Made by a program: the position numbers and the translations under genes. A DNA stretch of 64,000 bases from Firmicutes bacterium UBA5201 (GTDB lineage Bacteria; Bacillota; Clostridia; Peptostreptococcales; Acidaminobacteraceae). The notes below the pieces were generated by a model. That model made no database searches. It saw nothing but the letters and a program-made list of their open reading frames with translations, and was not told the origin of the DNA. The DNA lies in assembly GCA_002412775.1 (NCBI GenBank), contig DHVT01000011.1, positions 216,431 to 280,430 on the forward strand. Reading direction: 5' to 3'. This document shows positions 14,850 through 23,375 of this stretch, one piece after another. Position 1 is the first letter of the stretch; the number at the start of each line of letters is the position of its first letter.

Positions 14850-17042
14850 TTACTGTAAATCGAATCGATCGGCGTTCATTACCTTATTCCAAGCCGATAC
14901 GAAGTCATTTATAAACTTTTCTTGAGAGTCTTCACTTGCATAAACTTCTGATATTGCACGGAGTTGTGAGTTCGAACCAAAGATCAGATCGATTCGTGTA
15001 CCCGTCCACTTGAGTTCACCAGTCTTACGATCACGCCCCTCAAAGACATCCGCTTCTTCTGAAACCGGCTTCCAAACGGTGCTCAAATCAATGAGATTCA
15101 CGAAGAAGTCATTGGTGAGTGTTTCCGGTCTCTTTGTGAAGACACCATGTGGAGACTTGCCATAATTGGTGTTCAAAACGCGTAAACCACCAATCAAGAC
15201 GGTCATTTCAGGAGCTGTCAGAGTTAAGAGTTGAGCACGGTCAATGAAGAGTTCTTCTGGTCTTACAGAAAATTTGTTTTTAAGGTAATTTCTGAATCCA
15301 TCCGCTTTTGGCTCGAGCACAGTGAATGCGTCTACATCCGTTTGTTCTTGTGATGCATCTGTGCGACCTGGGAAAAACGGAATGGAAACTTCAAAACCTG
15401 ATTTCTTTGCAGCCAGTTCAACACCGGCACAACCGCCCAGTACGATTAAATCTGCAACTGAAACTTTCTTTTGTCCGGTTTGTTTATTGTTGAATTCTGA
15501 TTGAATATTTTCCAGTGTTCGTAAAATTTCATCCAGTTCAATCGGTTGATTGATTTCCCAGTGCTTTTGTGGTTCAAGTCTGATTCGTGCGCCATTAGCT
15601 CCACCACGTTTGTCGGAACCGCGGAAAGTGGAGGCGGATGCCCAAGCTGTCCCAACAAGTTGAGATACAGTCAAACCCGAAGCAAGGATCATTTCTTTTA
15701 AATTTGAGATATCTTGGTGATCAATCAATTCATGATCAACTTCAGGTATAGGATCTTGCCAAATCAGATCTTCTGCAGGAACTTCTGGACCAAGATAACG
15801 TGAACGTGGTCCCATGTCCCTATGTGTCAGTTTGAACCATGATCTTGCGAACGCATCCGAGAATTCTTCCGGATGGTCACGATAATGCATCGCAATAGGT
15901 TTGTAAATCGGGTCCATCCTAAGGGACATGTCTGCTGTGGTCATCATCGGCGCATGATGTTTTGTTGGATCATGTGCATCGATGACTGTATCTGCCGCAG
16001 CAGGGTCGGTTGGTATCCATTGCCAAGCTCCAGCAGGACTTTTGACCAAATCCCAGTCATACTTGAAAAGCGTCTCAAGATACCCCATATCCCATTTGGT
16101 CGGGTTCGGTTTCCATGCGCCTTCTATACCACTGCTGATTGTATCACCACCATGGCCACTGCCGTAAGTACTTTTCCATCCTAGACCTTGATCTTCAATA
16201 CCTGCCGCTTCAGGTTCTGGACCAACATGTGTTGCGGGACCTGCTCCATGACATTTGCCGAAGGTATGACCACCAGCGATCAAAGCGACCGTCTCTTCAT
16301 CGTTCATTGCCATTCGGGCAAAAGTTTCTCTGACATCATGACCGGATGCAACAGCACTTGGTTGGCCATTTGGACCTTCAGGGTTGACATAAATCAGGCC
16401 CATTTGAACTGCTGCAAGTGGATTCTCGAGATCGCGATCACCGGAATAACGTTTGTCACCAAGCCATTCGCTTTCTGTTCCCCAATAGACATCTTCTTGA
16501 GGTTCCCAAACATCTTCACGTCCACCGGCGAAACCAAATGTCTTGAACCCCATGGACTCAAGAGCGCAGTTTCCAGCCAGTATCATTAGGTCCGCCCAAG
16601 AAATTTTGTTACCGTATTTTTGTTTTATTGGCCAAAGGAGCCTTCGAGCCTTATCGAGGTTCACGTTATCCGGCCAGCTGTTCAGTGGAGCAAACCTTTG
16701 AGTTCCATCACAAGCACCACCACGACCATCACCCATTCTGTATGTTCCGGCACTGTGCCAAGCCATACGAATGAAGAGAGGTCCATAGTGACCGTAATCT
16801 GCAGGCCACCAATCTTGTGAATCCGTCATCAAGGCGAAAAGATCTTTCTTTATTGCATTCAAATCGAGTTTCTTGAACTCTTCAGCATAGTTGAAATCAG
16901 GTCCAAGCGGATTGCTGAGGGTTGAGTTCTGATGAAGAATCTTGAGATTCAACTGATCTGGCCACCAATCCTTATTTGAGGTACCACCACCTGAAACGGG
17001 TTTTGCGGTATGGCCTGTTACAGGGCATTTCATTTCACTCAT
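14850..17042 (-). CDS. katG: Catalase-peroxidase KatG
   Basis: 730 residues from ATG 17042 (AAAGGAGG 7-8 nt upstream; a longer frame to 17066 has no site). The N-terminal peroxidase domain has the distal triad in IRMAWHSAGTYR (Arg92, Trp95, His96) and the proximal His in AGGHTFGKCHGAG. The Trp-Tyr-Met adduct residues lie in AWHSAGTY, MGLIYVNPEGPNG and FARMAMNDEE. The second, non-haem domain follows (GTAWASASTFRGSDKRGGAN). The length matches the family (about 720-740). It degrades hydrogen peroxide by catalase and broad peroxidase activity. It is notable in a presumed strict anaerobe, where it would protect the selenium and Fe-S enzymes nearby. Monocistronic with its own terminator; no clear PerR box seen upstream. 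Confidence 0.97.
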   Translation of the reverse strand: MSEMKCPVTGHTAKPVSGGGTSNKDWWPDQLNLKILHQNSTLSNPLGPDFNYAEEFKKLDLNAIKKDLFALMTDSQDWWPADYGHYGPLFIRMAWHSAGTYRMGDGRGGACDGTQRFAPLNSWPDNVNLDKARRLLWPIKQKYGNKISWADLMILAGNCALESMGFKTFGFAGGREDVWEPQEDVYWGTESEWLGDKRYSGDRDLENPLAAVQMGLIYVNPEGPNGQPSAVASGHDVRETFARMAMNDEETVALIAGGHTFGKCHGAGPATHVGPEPEAAGIEDQGLGWKSTYGSGHGGDTISSGIEGAWKPNPTKWDMGYLETLFKYDWDLVKSPAGAWQWIPTDPAAADTVIDAHDPTKHHAPMMTTADMSLRMDPIYKPIAMHYRDHPEEFSDAFARSWFKLTHRDMGPRSRYLGPEVPAEDLIWQDPIPEVDHELIDHQDISNLKEMILASGLTVSQLVGTAWASASTFRGSDKRGGANGARIRLEPQKHWEINQPIELDEILRTLENIQSEFNNKQTGQKKVSVADLIVLGGCAGVELAAKKSGFEVSIPFFPGRTDASQEQTDVDAFTVLEPKADGFRNYLKNKFSVRPEELFIDRAQLLTLTAPEMTVLIGGLRVLNTNYGKSPHGVFTKRPETLTNDFFVNLIDLSTVWKPVSEEADVFEGRDRKTGELKWTGTRIDLIFGSNSQLRAISEVYASEDSQEKFINDFVSAWNKVMNADRFDLQ

Positions 17043-17343
17043 GAATAATCCTCCTTTTGGCTTCATTTGTTATCTATGCTTGTTACCCAGTCTATGAGAG
17101 ATATAACAAGTGAAAGTTACATCTTAATTTTTATTTGATTTTAAGTCTATTTTATAAGTTACATAACATTGATAAAGGGTATACAGATAACACTATGAAA
17201 TATGATAATTTATGTGAAAACATTACAATTCCTAGTGTTATGAGCGCTAAATTCATCGAATATCCAATACAAGGTTTGAATAATCATAAGACCATGAGGG
17301 GAAGCTAAGTGAAGTTTGTGATTGATTAAAGGAGTGAATTATC
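17043..17343. other. Intergenic region between katG and SGNH hydrolase
   Basis: 301 bp without a coding frame. It holds the divergent 5' regions of both genes and a 9-bp inverted repeat (ATAACACTA 17187-17195, TAGTGTTAT 17233-17241) separated by 37 bp. I could not assign a promoter or a PerR-type box with confidence. Confidence 0.4.
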
Positions 17344-18225
17344 ATGAATTACAAAAAAACGAAAGTACTTTTGGCTGTTTTTATGGCAATCATAATGGTG
17401 TTTTCATCGACAGTTTTCGGGGTGACAAAACAGGGAATTATTTATACGGCTCTGGGGGATTCTATTGCATATGGAACCGGGGCTACAGATCTCGTAGGAT
17501 ATACGGATCTTTTCAATGCGCATTTGACTAAAGTATTTGGAGAGGGTACTTATTTGAACTTGTCATATGATGGAGCTACTAGCAAACAGCTACTTTGGGC
17601 TTTATACAATTCGACTGATTTGCAAACTGCCGTTGGTGCTTCAGAAGTCATTACCATCAGTATTGGAGGCAACGATTTGTTGGGGCCATTTCTTGAGGCT
17701 TTTGGAGGAGTTATTTTCTTGTACTATATGGATCCAGACAATACTGTGGATTTTGAGTCACTTTTATCCGATCTGGCTGAATGGGAATTGGATCCGACCA
17801 CACAACCTCAATTCAATATGATGCTCTCAGATTTAATGATTGAGTTTCCTAATTTTGTGTATAATTTTGCAACTAACTGGGGACTCATAATTAGTAGAAT
17901 CAGAGCATTGAACCCTGAAGCGGATATTTATGTCAACACAGTCTTTAATCCTCTGAAGTTCAGTCAGAACCTCTATCAATTCGCAGACCCTGCTATTCAA
18001 GGATTGAATGTACCCATTCTTTTTTTAGCTGGCACGTATGACTATAAAGTGGTGGATGTCTATTCGAGATTTGAAGAGTATAGGAACCCTAAAAAACTTG
18101 CTGTTGGAGACTTGAGCACATTTGCATCTTTAATGGATCCGGATTACAGTGGTCCAGTACCACTTCATCCAACGGATATGGGCTATAGTTTTATTTTCAA
18201 TATGCACAAGGATCTAATGGATTAA
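17344..18225 (+). CDS. Secreted SGNH/GDSL-family hydrolase
   Basis: 293 residues with a signal peptide (residues 1-27, basic start then AVFMAIIMVFSSTVFG). SGNH blocks: block I ALGDSIAYGTGA with nucleophile Ser40, block III SIGGNDLLG, and C-terminal block V HPTDMGY with the catalytic His. The family includes exported esterases, lipases and acyl hydrolases acting on carbohydrate or lipid esters; the substrate is not evident. GGAG lies upstream of the ATG, and a strong terminator follows. Monocistronic. Confidence 0.9.
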   Translation: MNYKKTKVLLAVFMAIIMVFSSTVFGVTKQGIIYTALGDSIAYGTGATDLVGYTDLFNAHLTKVFGEGTYLNLSYDGATSKQLLWALYNSTDLQTAVGASEVITISIGGNDLLGPFLEAFGGVIFLYYMDPDNTVDFESLLSDLAEWELDPTTQPQFNMMLSDLMIEFPNFVYNFATNWGLIISRIRALNPEADIYVNTVFNPLKFSQNLYQFADPAIQGLNVPILFLAGTYDYKVVDVYSRFEEYRNPKKLAVGDLSTFASLMDPDYSGPVPLHPTDMGYSFIFNMHKDLMD

Positions 18226-18250
18226 TCAAAAATTAAGCGATTGTCGTAAT

Positions 18251-18294
18251 ACCCAAAAAAACTACAGTGATCAATTGCTGTAGTTTTTTTGGGT
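18251..18294. terminator. Strong terminator hairpin
   Basis: Perfect 17-bp stem (18251-18267 with 18278-18294) with internal A7/T7, 10-nt loop; follows the SGNH hydrolase gene. Confidence 0.8.
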
Positions 18295-18359
18295 TCAATT
18301 TTAATGATTGATTGCACAAAACCCGAGGTATATATCCTACTAAGAAAGTAGGTGTTAAA

Positions 18360-18773
18360 ATGGAATTTAAGAAAGTACAAATTGGTGCAAAAATCAATCG
18401 GAATGTCGATCGTATATGGGAGTATTACACTGAACCGGAGCATGTGATGCAGTGGAATCATGCTTCTGATGATTGGCATTGTCTTGCTGCGGTAAATGAT
18501 TTGAGGGAAGGTGGTAGATTTTGTTATACCATGGCGTCGAGAGACGGAAAAGTGAGTTTTGATTTTGAGGGTAAGTATGTGACCATTGTGCCACCAAGCA
18601 GGATTTTTTATATTCTTGATGATGAAAGAACGGTGGATGTACACTTTAAACCTCAAAATGACGGCACAGAAGTGAAAATTGAGTTTGATGCCGAAGGTGA
18701 AAATTCTATAGAAATGCAAAGACAAGGCTGGCAGGCAATACTGGATAATTTCAAGAAATATGTGGAGGCGTGA
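18360..18773 (+). CDS. SRPBCC (AHSA1-like) domain protein
   Basis: 137 residues from ATG 18360 (TAGGTG upstream). The fold markers are VDRIWEYYTEPEHVMQWNHA at the N-terminus, LREGGRFCYTMASRDGKVSF in the middle and a C-terminal helix RQGWQAILDNFKKYVE, the pattern of AHSA1/START-like ligand-binding proteins (COG3832 type). The family binds hydrophobic ligands or acts in stress responses; specificity is unknown. The stop is followed after one base by the ATG of the tandem VOC gene, so they are co-translated. Confidence 0.85.
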   Translation: MEFKKVQIGAKINRNVDRIWEYYTEPEHVMQWNHASDDWHCLAAVNDLREGGRFCYTMASRDGKVSFDFEGKYVTIVPPSRIFYILDDERTVDVHFKPQNDGTEVKIEFDAEGENSIEMQRQGWQAILDNFKKYVEA

Positions 18774-18774
18774 T

Positions 18775-19674
18775 ATGGAAGGCATCCGAAAAATAATGGC
18801 GTGTTTATGGTTTGATCAAGAAGCTGCGAAAGCAGGTGAATTTTATCTGGACGTTTTTAAAAAAAGCAAACTTTTGAGCAAATCCTTAATGACAGGAACA
18901 CCATCAGGTGATGTGGAGAGCTTGACTCTGGATATTGAGGACATCAATCTGATGCTGATATCGGCGGGACCATATTTCAAGATCAACCCTTCCATTTCAT
19001 TTATGATCTCATGTGCTGATCAAGATGAAGCCAGGAAGTATTGGGACGCATTTATTGATGGTGGTCAGGCATTGATGCCACTCGACAAATACGATTTCAG
19101 TGAATTATATGGATGGGTGGAAGATCGATTCGGTGTATCATGGCAGATCATGTATGTTGGTAATGAACCCATCAAAACGAAAATTAGACCTGCGCTCATG
19201 TTTGTTGGTGACAATTGCGGACATGCCGAAGAGGCAATTGATTATTATGTGGATATTTTTGGTAAGTCTGAACTGAAATCTGTATCAAGATATGGAGAAG
19301 GATTTCCACCCAACAAACCGGAGATGCTCAATTTTGCCGAATTTATACTCGAAGGTCAAAGCTTCTCAATCATGGACAGTGCATATGACCATGAGTTTGC
19401 ATTCACTGAGGGCGTTTCATTGATCATCAACTGTGACACTCAAGAAGAGATCGATTACTACTGGGACAAATTGTCAGCCGATCCAGAGGCGGAACAATGT
19501 GGTTGGATCAAAGACAAGTATGGTGTGTCATGGCAGATTTCTCCAACTATCTTGAACGATATGATGGATGACAAGGACCCAGCAGCAATCGAAAGAATCA
19601 CAAATGCATTTTTGAAAATGAAGAAATTTGATCTTGAGGAGTTAAAAAAAGCATATCATGGAGACGTTGACTAA
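18775..19674 (+). CDS. Tandem PhnB-like VOC-domain protein
   Basis: 299 residues from ATG 18775 (GGAGG 8-9 nt upstream, inside the previous gene's end). Two homologous domains of the PhnB / 3-demethylubiquinone methyltransferase-like VOC type: domain 1 KIMACLWFDQEAAKAGEFYL to FGVSWQIMYV, domain 2 PALMFVGDNCGHAEEAIDYY to YGVSWQISPT. Each ends with the diagnostic (Y/F)GVSWQI. Such proteins may bind metal and small molecules (antibiotic or aldehyde). Paired VOC fusions form an internal pseudo-dimer. Operon with the SRPBCC gene. Confidence 0.88.
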   Translation: MEGIRKIMACLWFDQEAAKAGEFYLDVFKKSKLLSKSLMTGTPSGDVESLTLDIEDINLMLISAGPYFKINPSISFMISCADQDEARKYWDAFIDGGQALMPLDKYDFSELYGWVEDRFGVSWQIMYVGNEPIKTKIRPALMFVGDNCGHAEEAIDYYVDIFGKSELKSVSRYGEGFPPNKPEMLNFAEFILEGQSFSIMDSAYDHEFAFTEGVSLIINCDTQEEIDYYWDKLSADPEAEQCGWIKDKYGVSWQISPTILNDMMDDKDPAAIERITNAFLKMKKFDLEELKKAYHGDVD

Positions 19675-19781
19675 AATCACAGCTGAGTGATTTGTATACA
19701 TGGTTCCTGAAGGTGTATCTGTTGTATTTAGCAACAATTGGGTATCAATCCAAACAAATCGATCAGAAAGGAACTGAAATT

Positions 19782-20594
19782 ATGAAACTTCCAAAAAAAG
19801 AGTATGAAAAGAAACTCACAGAACTTCAAAGTGAACTCGTCAAACTCCAAGAATGGGTCGTCCATGAAGGTCTGAAAGTAGTTGTCATATTTGAGGGCAG
19901 AGACGCAGCCGGAAAGGGAGGTGCGATCAAACGAATCACAGAGAGTCTGAATCCTAGGACCTGTAGAGTTGTAGCACTACCGAAACCAACTGAAAAAGAG
20001 AGAACCCAGTGGTATTTTCAGCGCTATGTTGCTCATCTGCCAAGTGCCGGTGAGATTGTATTGTTTGATAGAAGTTGGTATAACAGAGCGGGCGTGGAGC
20101 GCGTCATGAGTTTTTGCACCGATGAGGAATACTGGGAATTTTTTAAATCCGCGCCTGAATTCGAAGAGATGTTGATCCGTTCTGGAATCATTTTGATCAA
20201 ATATTGGTTTTCAGTGAGTGACGAGGAGCAGGAAAAGAGATTTCAAGACCGCATCAATGATGAGACTAAAAATTGGAAACTCAGTGAAATGGATTTGGAA
20301 GCCAGGTCGCGTTGGGTGGAATATTCAAAAGCGAAAGACGTCATGTTCCAGTATACAGATACAGAAAGTTCACCTTGGTATGTCATTGAATCCGATATGA
20401 AGCGCAATGCACGGATCAACTGCATTTCTCACCTGTTGTCTGTGATTCCGTACAAAGACATTGAAAACAAGAAATATAAGATGCCAAAAAGACAAGAAAA
20501 TTCGGGGTACGTCAGGCCACCGATCGATTCCATGAAATATGTGCCCGATGTCGCGCTCGAGCTAGCAATGAAAATAAACAAGAAAAAAAAATGA
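19782..20594 (+). CDS. ppk2: Polyphosphate kinase 2 family protein
   Basis: 270 residues from ATG 19782 (AGAAAGGAA upstream). Walker A is VVIFEGRDAAGKGGAIKRI (residues 35-52), the lid motif includes QRYVAHLPSAGEIVLFDRSW with Walker B-like FDRSWYNRAGVERVM, and a DMKRNARINCI segment follows, all diagnostic of PPK2. The enzyme transfers phosphate between polyphosphate and nucleoside di- or monophosphates. It sits 190 bp before the glycine reductase cluster, which generates acetyl phosphate, and a Ppx/GppA phosphatase sits on the other side. Followed by a perfect 12-bp terminator. Confidence 0.95.
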   Translation: MKLPKKEYEKKLTELQSELVKLQEWVVHEGLKVVVIFEGRDAAGKGGAIKRITESLNPRTCRVVALPKPTEKERTQWYFQRYVAHLPSAGEIVLFDRSWYNRAGVERVMSFCTDEEYWEFFKSAPEFEEMLIRSGIILIKYWFSVSDEEQEKRFQDRINDETKNWKLSEMDLEARSRWVEYSKAKDVMFQYTDTESSPWYVIESDMKRNARINCISHLLSVIPYKDIENKKYKMPKRQENSGYVRPPIDSMKYVPDVALELAMKINKKKK

Positions 20595-20622
20595 AACAAA
20601 AATGAAACAAGAGGAACTGAGA

Positions 20623-20654
20623 CAACCCACCGGTTGATGATTACCGGTGGGTTG
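20623..20654 (+). terminator. Terminator-like hairpin after ppk2
   Basis: Perfect 12-bp GC-rich stem (20623-20634 with 20643-20654), 8-nt loop; only a weak T tract follows. A second AT-rich hairpin (20679-20686 with 20698-20705) with T-rich tail follows, so readthrough into grdX is probably low. Confidence 0.7.
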
Positions 20655-20787
20655 AACATGTTAAAATAATTATACATTAAAATGACGGAATCACCTTGTC
20701 ATTTTGTTAATTTTTAGATAAACTATACTTAACAGTATTCTAAAATTTCAAATAATTATATATCTCAAACAAGAATGAGGGATCAAA

Positions 20788-21153
20788 ATGATTGTTTTTA
20801 CAAACAACCCGAAAGTAAGATCTGCTTTTTACGGGTCGGAACTGAAATTCGTCGAAGGTCAATATCTGGATGTACTTATAAAGGTGAGAGACGAGATCCA
20901 TAAGCATTTCAAGTTGTTGACACATCCTTTGTCGGGGAGTATCAAACCCAATGAGACCCCTTATAAATCAATTGCTATAGAGCCATGTGACATGCTCGAT
21001 ATCAACTCACTCATGATGATAGAGAATGCAATACTGGTTCATGACAAGTTGGTGAATGACAAACCCACACCCGAGTGGTCAGACAGGATTTTGGAAGATT
21101 TCATGATTATTGATTTGGATTTGTTTTATCATGCAGTTGTCAAATCGGTGTAA
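20788..21153 (+). CDS. grdX: GrdX family protein
   Basis: 121 residues. MIVFTNNPKVRSAF at the start and LLTHPLSGSIKPNETPYKSI in the centre are the GrdX signature. GrdX is a small cytosolic protein of unknown function found only with glycine, sarcosine and betaine reductase genes. In many clusters it lies within or at the edge of the grd operon; here it is first, 53 bp upstream of trxA. No glycine riboswitch is visible in front. Confidence 0.92.
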   Translation: MIVFTNNPKVRSAFYGSELKFVEGQYLDVLIKVRDEIHKHFKLLTHPLSGSIKPNETPYKSIAIEPCDMLDINSLMMIENAILVHDKLVNDKPTPEWSDRILEDFMIIDLDLFYHAVVKSV

Positions 21154-21206
21154 CTTTTTTTTACACTAGATTGATAATATAATAACAAACTTAAGGAGGG
21201 AAAGTC

Positions 21207-21524
21207 ATGTTGGCAGTCAACAAAGACAACTTCGAAACTGAGGTTTTACAAAGTGATTCACCTGTACTGGTGGATTTTTGGAGTGAAGGATGTGAACCAT
21301 GCAAAGCACTTATGCCAGAGGTTGAAGCACTGGAAGCCATTTACGGTGAAAAAATCAAATTCGTAAAACTGGATACCACACAAGCGAGAAGGCTTGCCAT
21401 CAAAGAACGTGTACTCGGTCTTCCAACCATCGCCATTTACAAAGATGGTGTCAAAACCGATGAAGTAGTAAAAGACGCCGCTACTAAATCCAATGTGGAA
21501 TCCATGATTCAAAAATACATTTGA
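21207..21524 (+). CDS. trxA: Thioredoxin of the glycine reductase system
   Basis: 105 residues. The active site is GCEPCK (Cys29, Cys32), the variant typical of grd-linked thioredoxins, in VDFWSEGCEPCKALMPEVEA, with the cis-Pro in GLPTIAIYKDG. It passes electrons to the selenoprotein A disulfide/selenenylsulfide. AAGGAGGG lies upstream. No thioredoxin reductase gene adjoins it in the window, although grd clusters commonly have trxB next to trxA. grdE begins 25 bp later. Confidence 0.93.
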   Translation: MLAVNKDNFETEVLQSDSPVLVDFWSEGCEPCKALMPEVEALEAIYGEKIKFVKLDTTQARRLAIKERVLGLPTIAIYKDGVKTDEVVKDAATKSNVESMIQKYI

Positions 21525-21549
21525 TCGGCGTTAGAAAGGAGGTGCTCCC

Positions 21550-22836
21550 ATGCGTCTTGAAATAGGAAACATCAACATCCAAGATATACAATTTGGAGAC
21601 AAAACAGAAGTGAAAAGTTCAATTCTTTATGTTGAAAAAGAAGCATTGATCAGTGCGATTTCAGGTGATGACCATATTCGTTCCATTGATGTGGAAATCG
21701 TAAGACCTGGTGAAAGCGTTAGAATCACACCGGTTAAAGATGTCATTGAACCAAGAGTGAAAGTGGATGGACCCGGTGGTATTTTCCCTGGAATCTTGAG
21801 TAAAGTGGATACAGTTGGAGAGGGTCGAACTCATGTGCTCAAAGGAGCCGCAGTAATGACCACAGGTAAGATCGTCGGTTTCCAAGAGGGAATAGTTGAT
21901 ATGACCGGTCCTGGTGCCGACTATACGCCTTTTTCAAAATTATGCAACGTCGTAATCATTGCAGAACCTCACGAGGGAATCAAACAACATGAACATGAAT
22001 ACGCTGTAAGACTGATTGGTTTTAAGGCCGCAAAATTTTTGGGTGAGGCAGGTAGAAATGTCACCCCTGATGACATTGAAATTTACGAAACCAAACCATT
22101 GATCAAATCTCACGAAGAATTCCCGGATTTACCGAAAGTCGCATATGTATACATGTTGCAAACACAAGGTTTATTGCATGACACCTATGTCTATGGTGTT
22201 GATGCGAAAAAAATTGTGCCTACCCTTCTTTATCCTACTGAAGTCATGGATGGCGCCATAGTTTCCGGAAACTGTGTTTCAGCATGTGATAAAAACACGA
22301 CGTATATCCATTTGAACAATCCAGTTATTCATGATTTATACAAATTACATGGCAAAGAGTACAACTTTGTGGGAGTAATCATCACCAATGAAAACGTATA
22401 CTTGGCCGATAAAGAACGTTCATCCAATTGGACGGCGAAACTGGCCGAATATCTGGGGCTTGATGGAGTCATAATTTCCGAAGAAGGTTTTGGAAACCCC
22501 GATACCGATTTGATCATGAACTGTAAGAAAATTTCTGAAAAGGGAATAAAAACGGTAATTCTGACAGATGAATACGCTGGTAGGGACGGTGCTTCACAAT
22601 CCCTCGCTGACTCGGATCCGTCAGGTGATGCGTGTGTCACAGGAGGCAATGCAAATATGACAATCATCCTTCCAAAACTTGATCGCTTGATTGGTCATCA
22701 GGAAGTTATTGATGTCATTGCTGGTGGCTTTGACGGTTCATTAAGGGCCGACGGTAGCATCGAAGTTGAAATTCAAGCCATAACAGGTGCGACAAGTGAA
22801 GTTGGATTCAACAAGATGACTGCTAGAATGTATTGA
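21550..22836 (+). CDS. grdE: Glycine reductase complex component B, proprotein subunit GrdE
   Basis: 428 residues. Opens MRLEIGNINIQDIQFGDKTE, as in GrdE. The self-cleavage site is GNCVSACDKNTTY, with Asn241-Cys242; cleavage leaves a pyruvoyl group on the C-terminal fragment that forms a Schiff base with glycine. The C-terminus ends GGFDGSLRADGSIEVEIQ and AITGATSEVGFNKMTARMY, as in the family. With GrdB it forms the substrate-specific protein B (P_B). AGGAGG precedes the ATG. The Sec-containing GrdA follows after 40 bp. Confidence 0.96.
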   Translation: MRLEIGNINIQDIQFGDKTEVKSSILYVEKEALISAISGDDHIRSIDVEIVRPGESVRITPVKDVIEPRVKVDGPGGIFPGILSKVDTVGEGRTHVLKGAAVMTTGKIVGFQEGIVDMTGPGADYTPFSKLCNVVIIAEPHEGIKQHEHEYAVRLIGFKAAKFLGEAGRNVTPDDIEIYETKPLIKSHEEFPDLPKVAYVYMLQTQGLLHDTYVYGVDAKKIVPTLLYPTEVMDGAIVSGNCVSACDKNTTYIHLNNPVIHDLYKLHGKEYNFVGVIITNENVYLADKERSSNWTAKLAEYLGLDGVIISEEGFGNPDTDLIMNCKKISEKGIKTVILTDEYAGRDGASQSLADSDPSGDACVTGGNANMTIILPKLDRLIGHQEVIDVIAGGFDGSLRADGSIEVEIQAITGATSEVGFNKMTARMY

Positions 22837-22876
22837 TATAAAATTGGTAAGAACATATAAAATGAGGAGGTATAAC

Positions 22877-23353
22877 ATGAGTAGATATGATGGCAAAAAA
22901 ATTGTGATCATTGGCGATAGGGATGGAATTCCTGGCCCAGCGATACAAGAATGTCTCAAACCATTGGATTGCGAAGTGATTTTTTCTTCAACAGAATGTT
23001 TTGTCTGAACGGCTGCAGGCGCGATGGACTTAGAAAATCAAAAACGTGTGAAGGATGCTGTAGAACTTTACGGTGCTGAAAACGTTGTTGTGATTATAGG
23101 TGCATCGGAAGCTGAAGCTGCTGGTCTAGCAGCTGAAACCGTAACTGCAGGAGATCCAACTTTTGCCGGCCCTTTGGCGGGTGTCGAATTGGGTCTTAGA
23201 GTTTATCATGCATGTGAACCTGAATTTAAAGATGAAGTAAATGCCGATCTATACGAAGAACAAATCAGTATGATGGAGATGGTTTTGGATGTCGATGAGA
23301 TTATCAGCGAAATGCAAACCATTAGAAATGAGTTCTGCAAATTTAACGATTAA
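22877..23353 (+). CDS. grdA: Glycine/sarcosine/betaine reductase selenoprotein A, GrdA (UGA read as Sec)
   Basis: 158 residues when UGA 23006-23008 is read as selenocysteine (codon 44): the motif is CFV-U-TAAGAMDLENQ, exactly that of GrdA. The frame starts SRYDGKKIVIIGDRDGIPGP at ATG 22877 behind GAGGAGG and ends at TAA 23351. GrdA carries the carboxymethyl-selenoether intermediate between protein B and protein C and is re-reduced by thioredoxin. Ordinary gene calling would drop the first 43 residues and start at the Met after the UGA. I see no clean hairpin right after this UGA. Confidence 0.96.
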
Positions 23354-23375
23354 TTTTTGTGAGGAGGGATTTACC

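Noticed and set aside
17043..17343. PerR box or promoter for katG
   Set aside because: No sequence close to TTATAAT-N-ATTATAA, and no -35/-10 pair I could place with confidence.
20595..20787. Glycine riboswitch in front of the grd cluster
   Set aside because: The region shows only two simple hairpins and lacks the conserved tandem aptamer motifs.
23289..23375. Longer grdB start within grdA
   Set aside because: The extension has no ribosome site and overlaps grdA codons; ATG 23376 follows GAGGAGGG and gives the family N-terminus.
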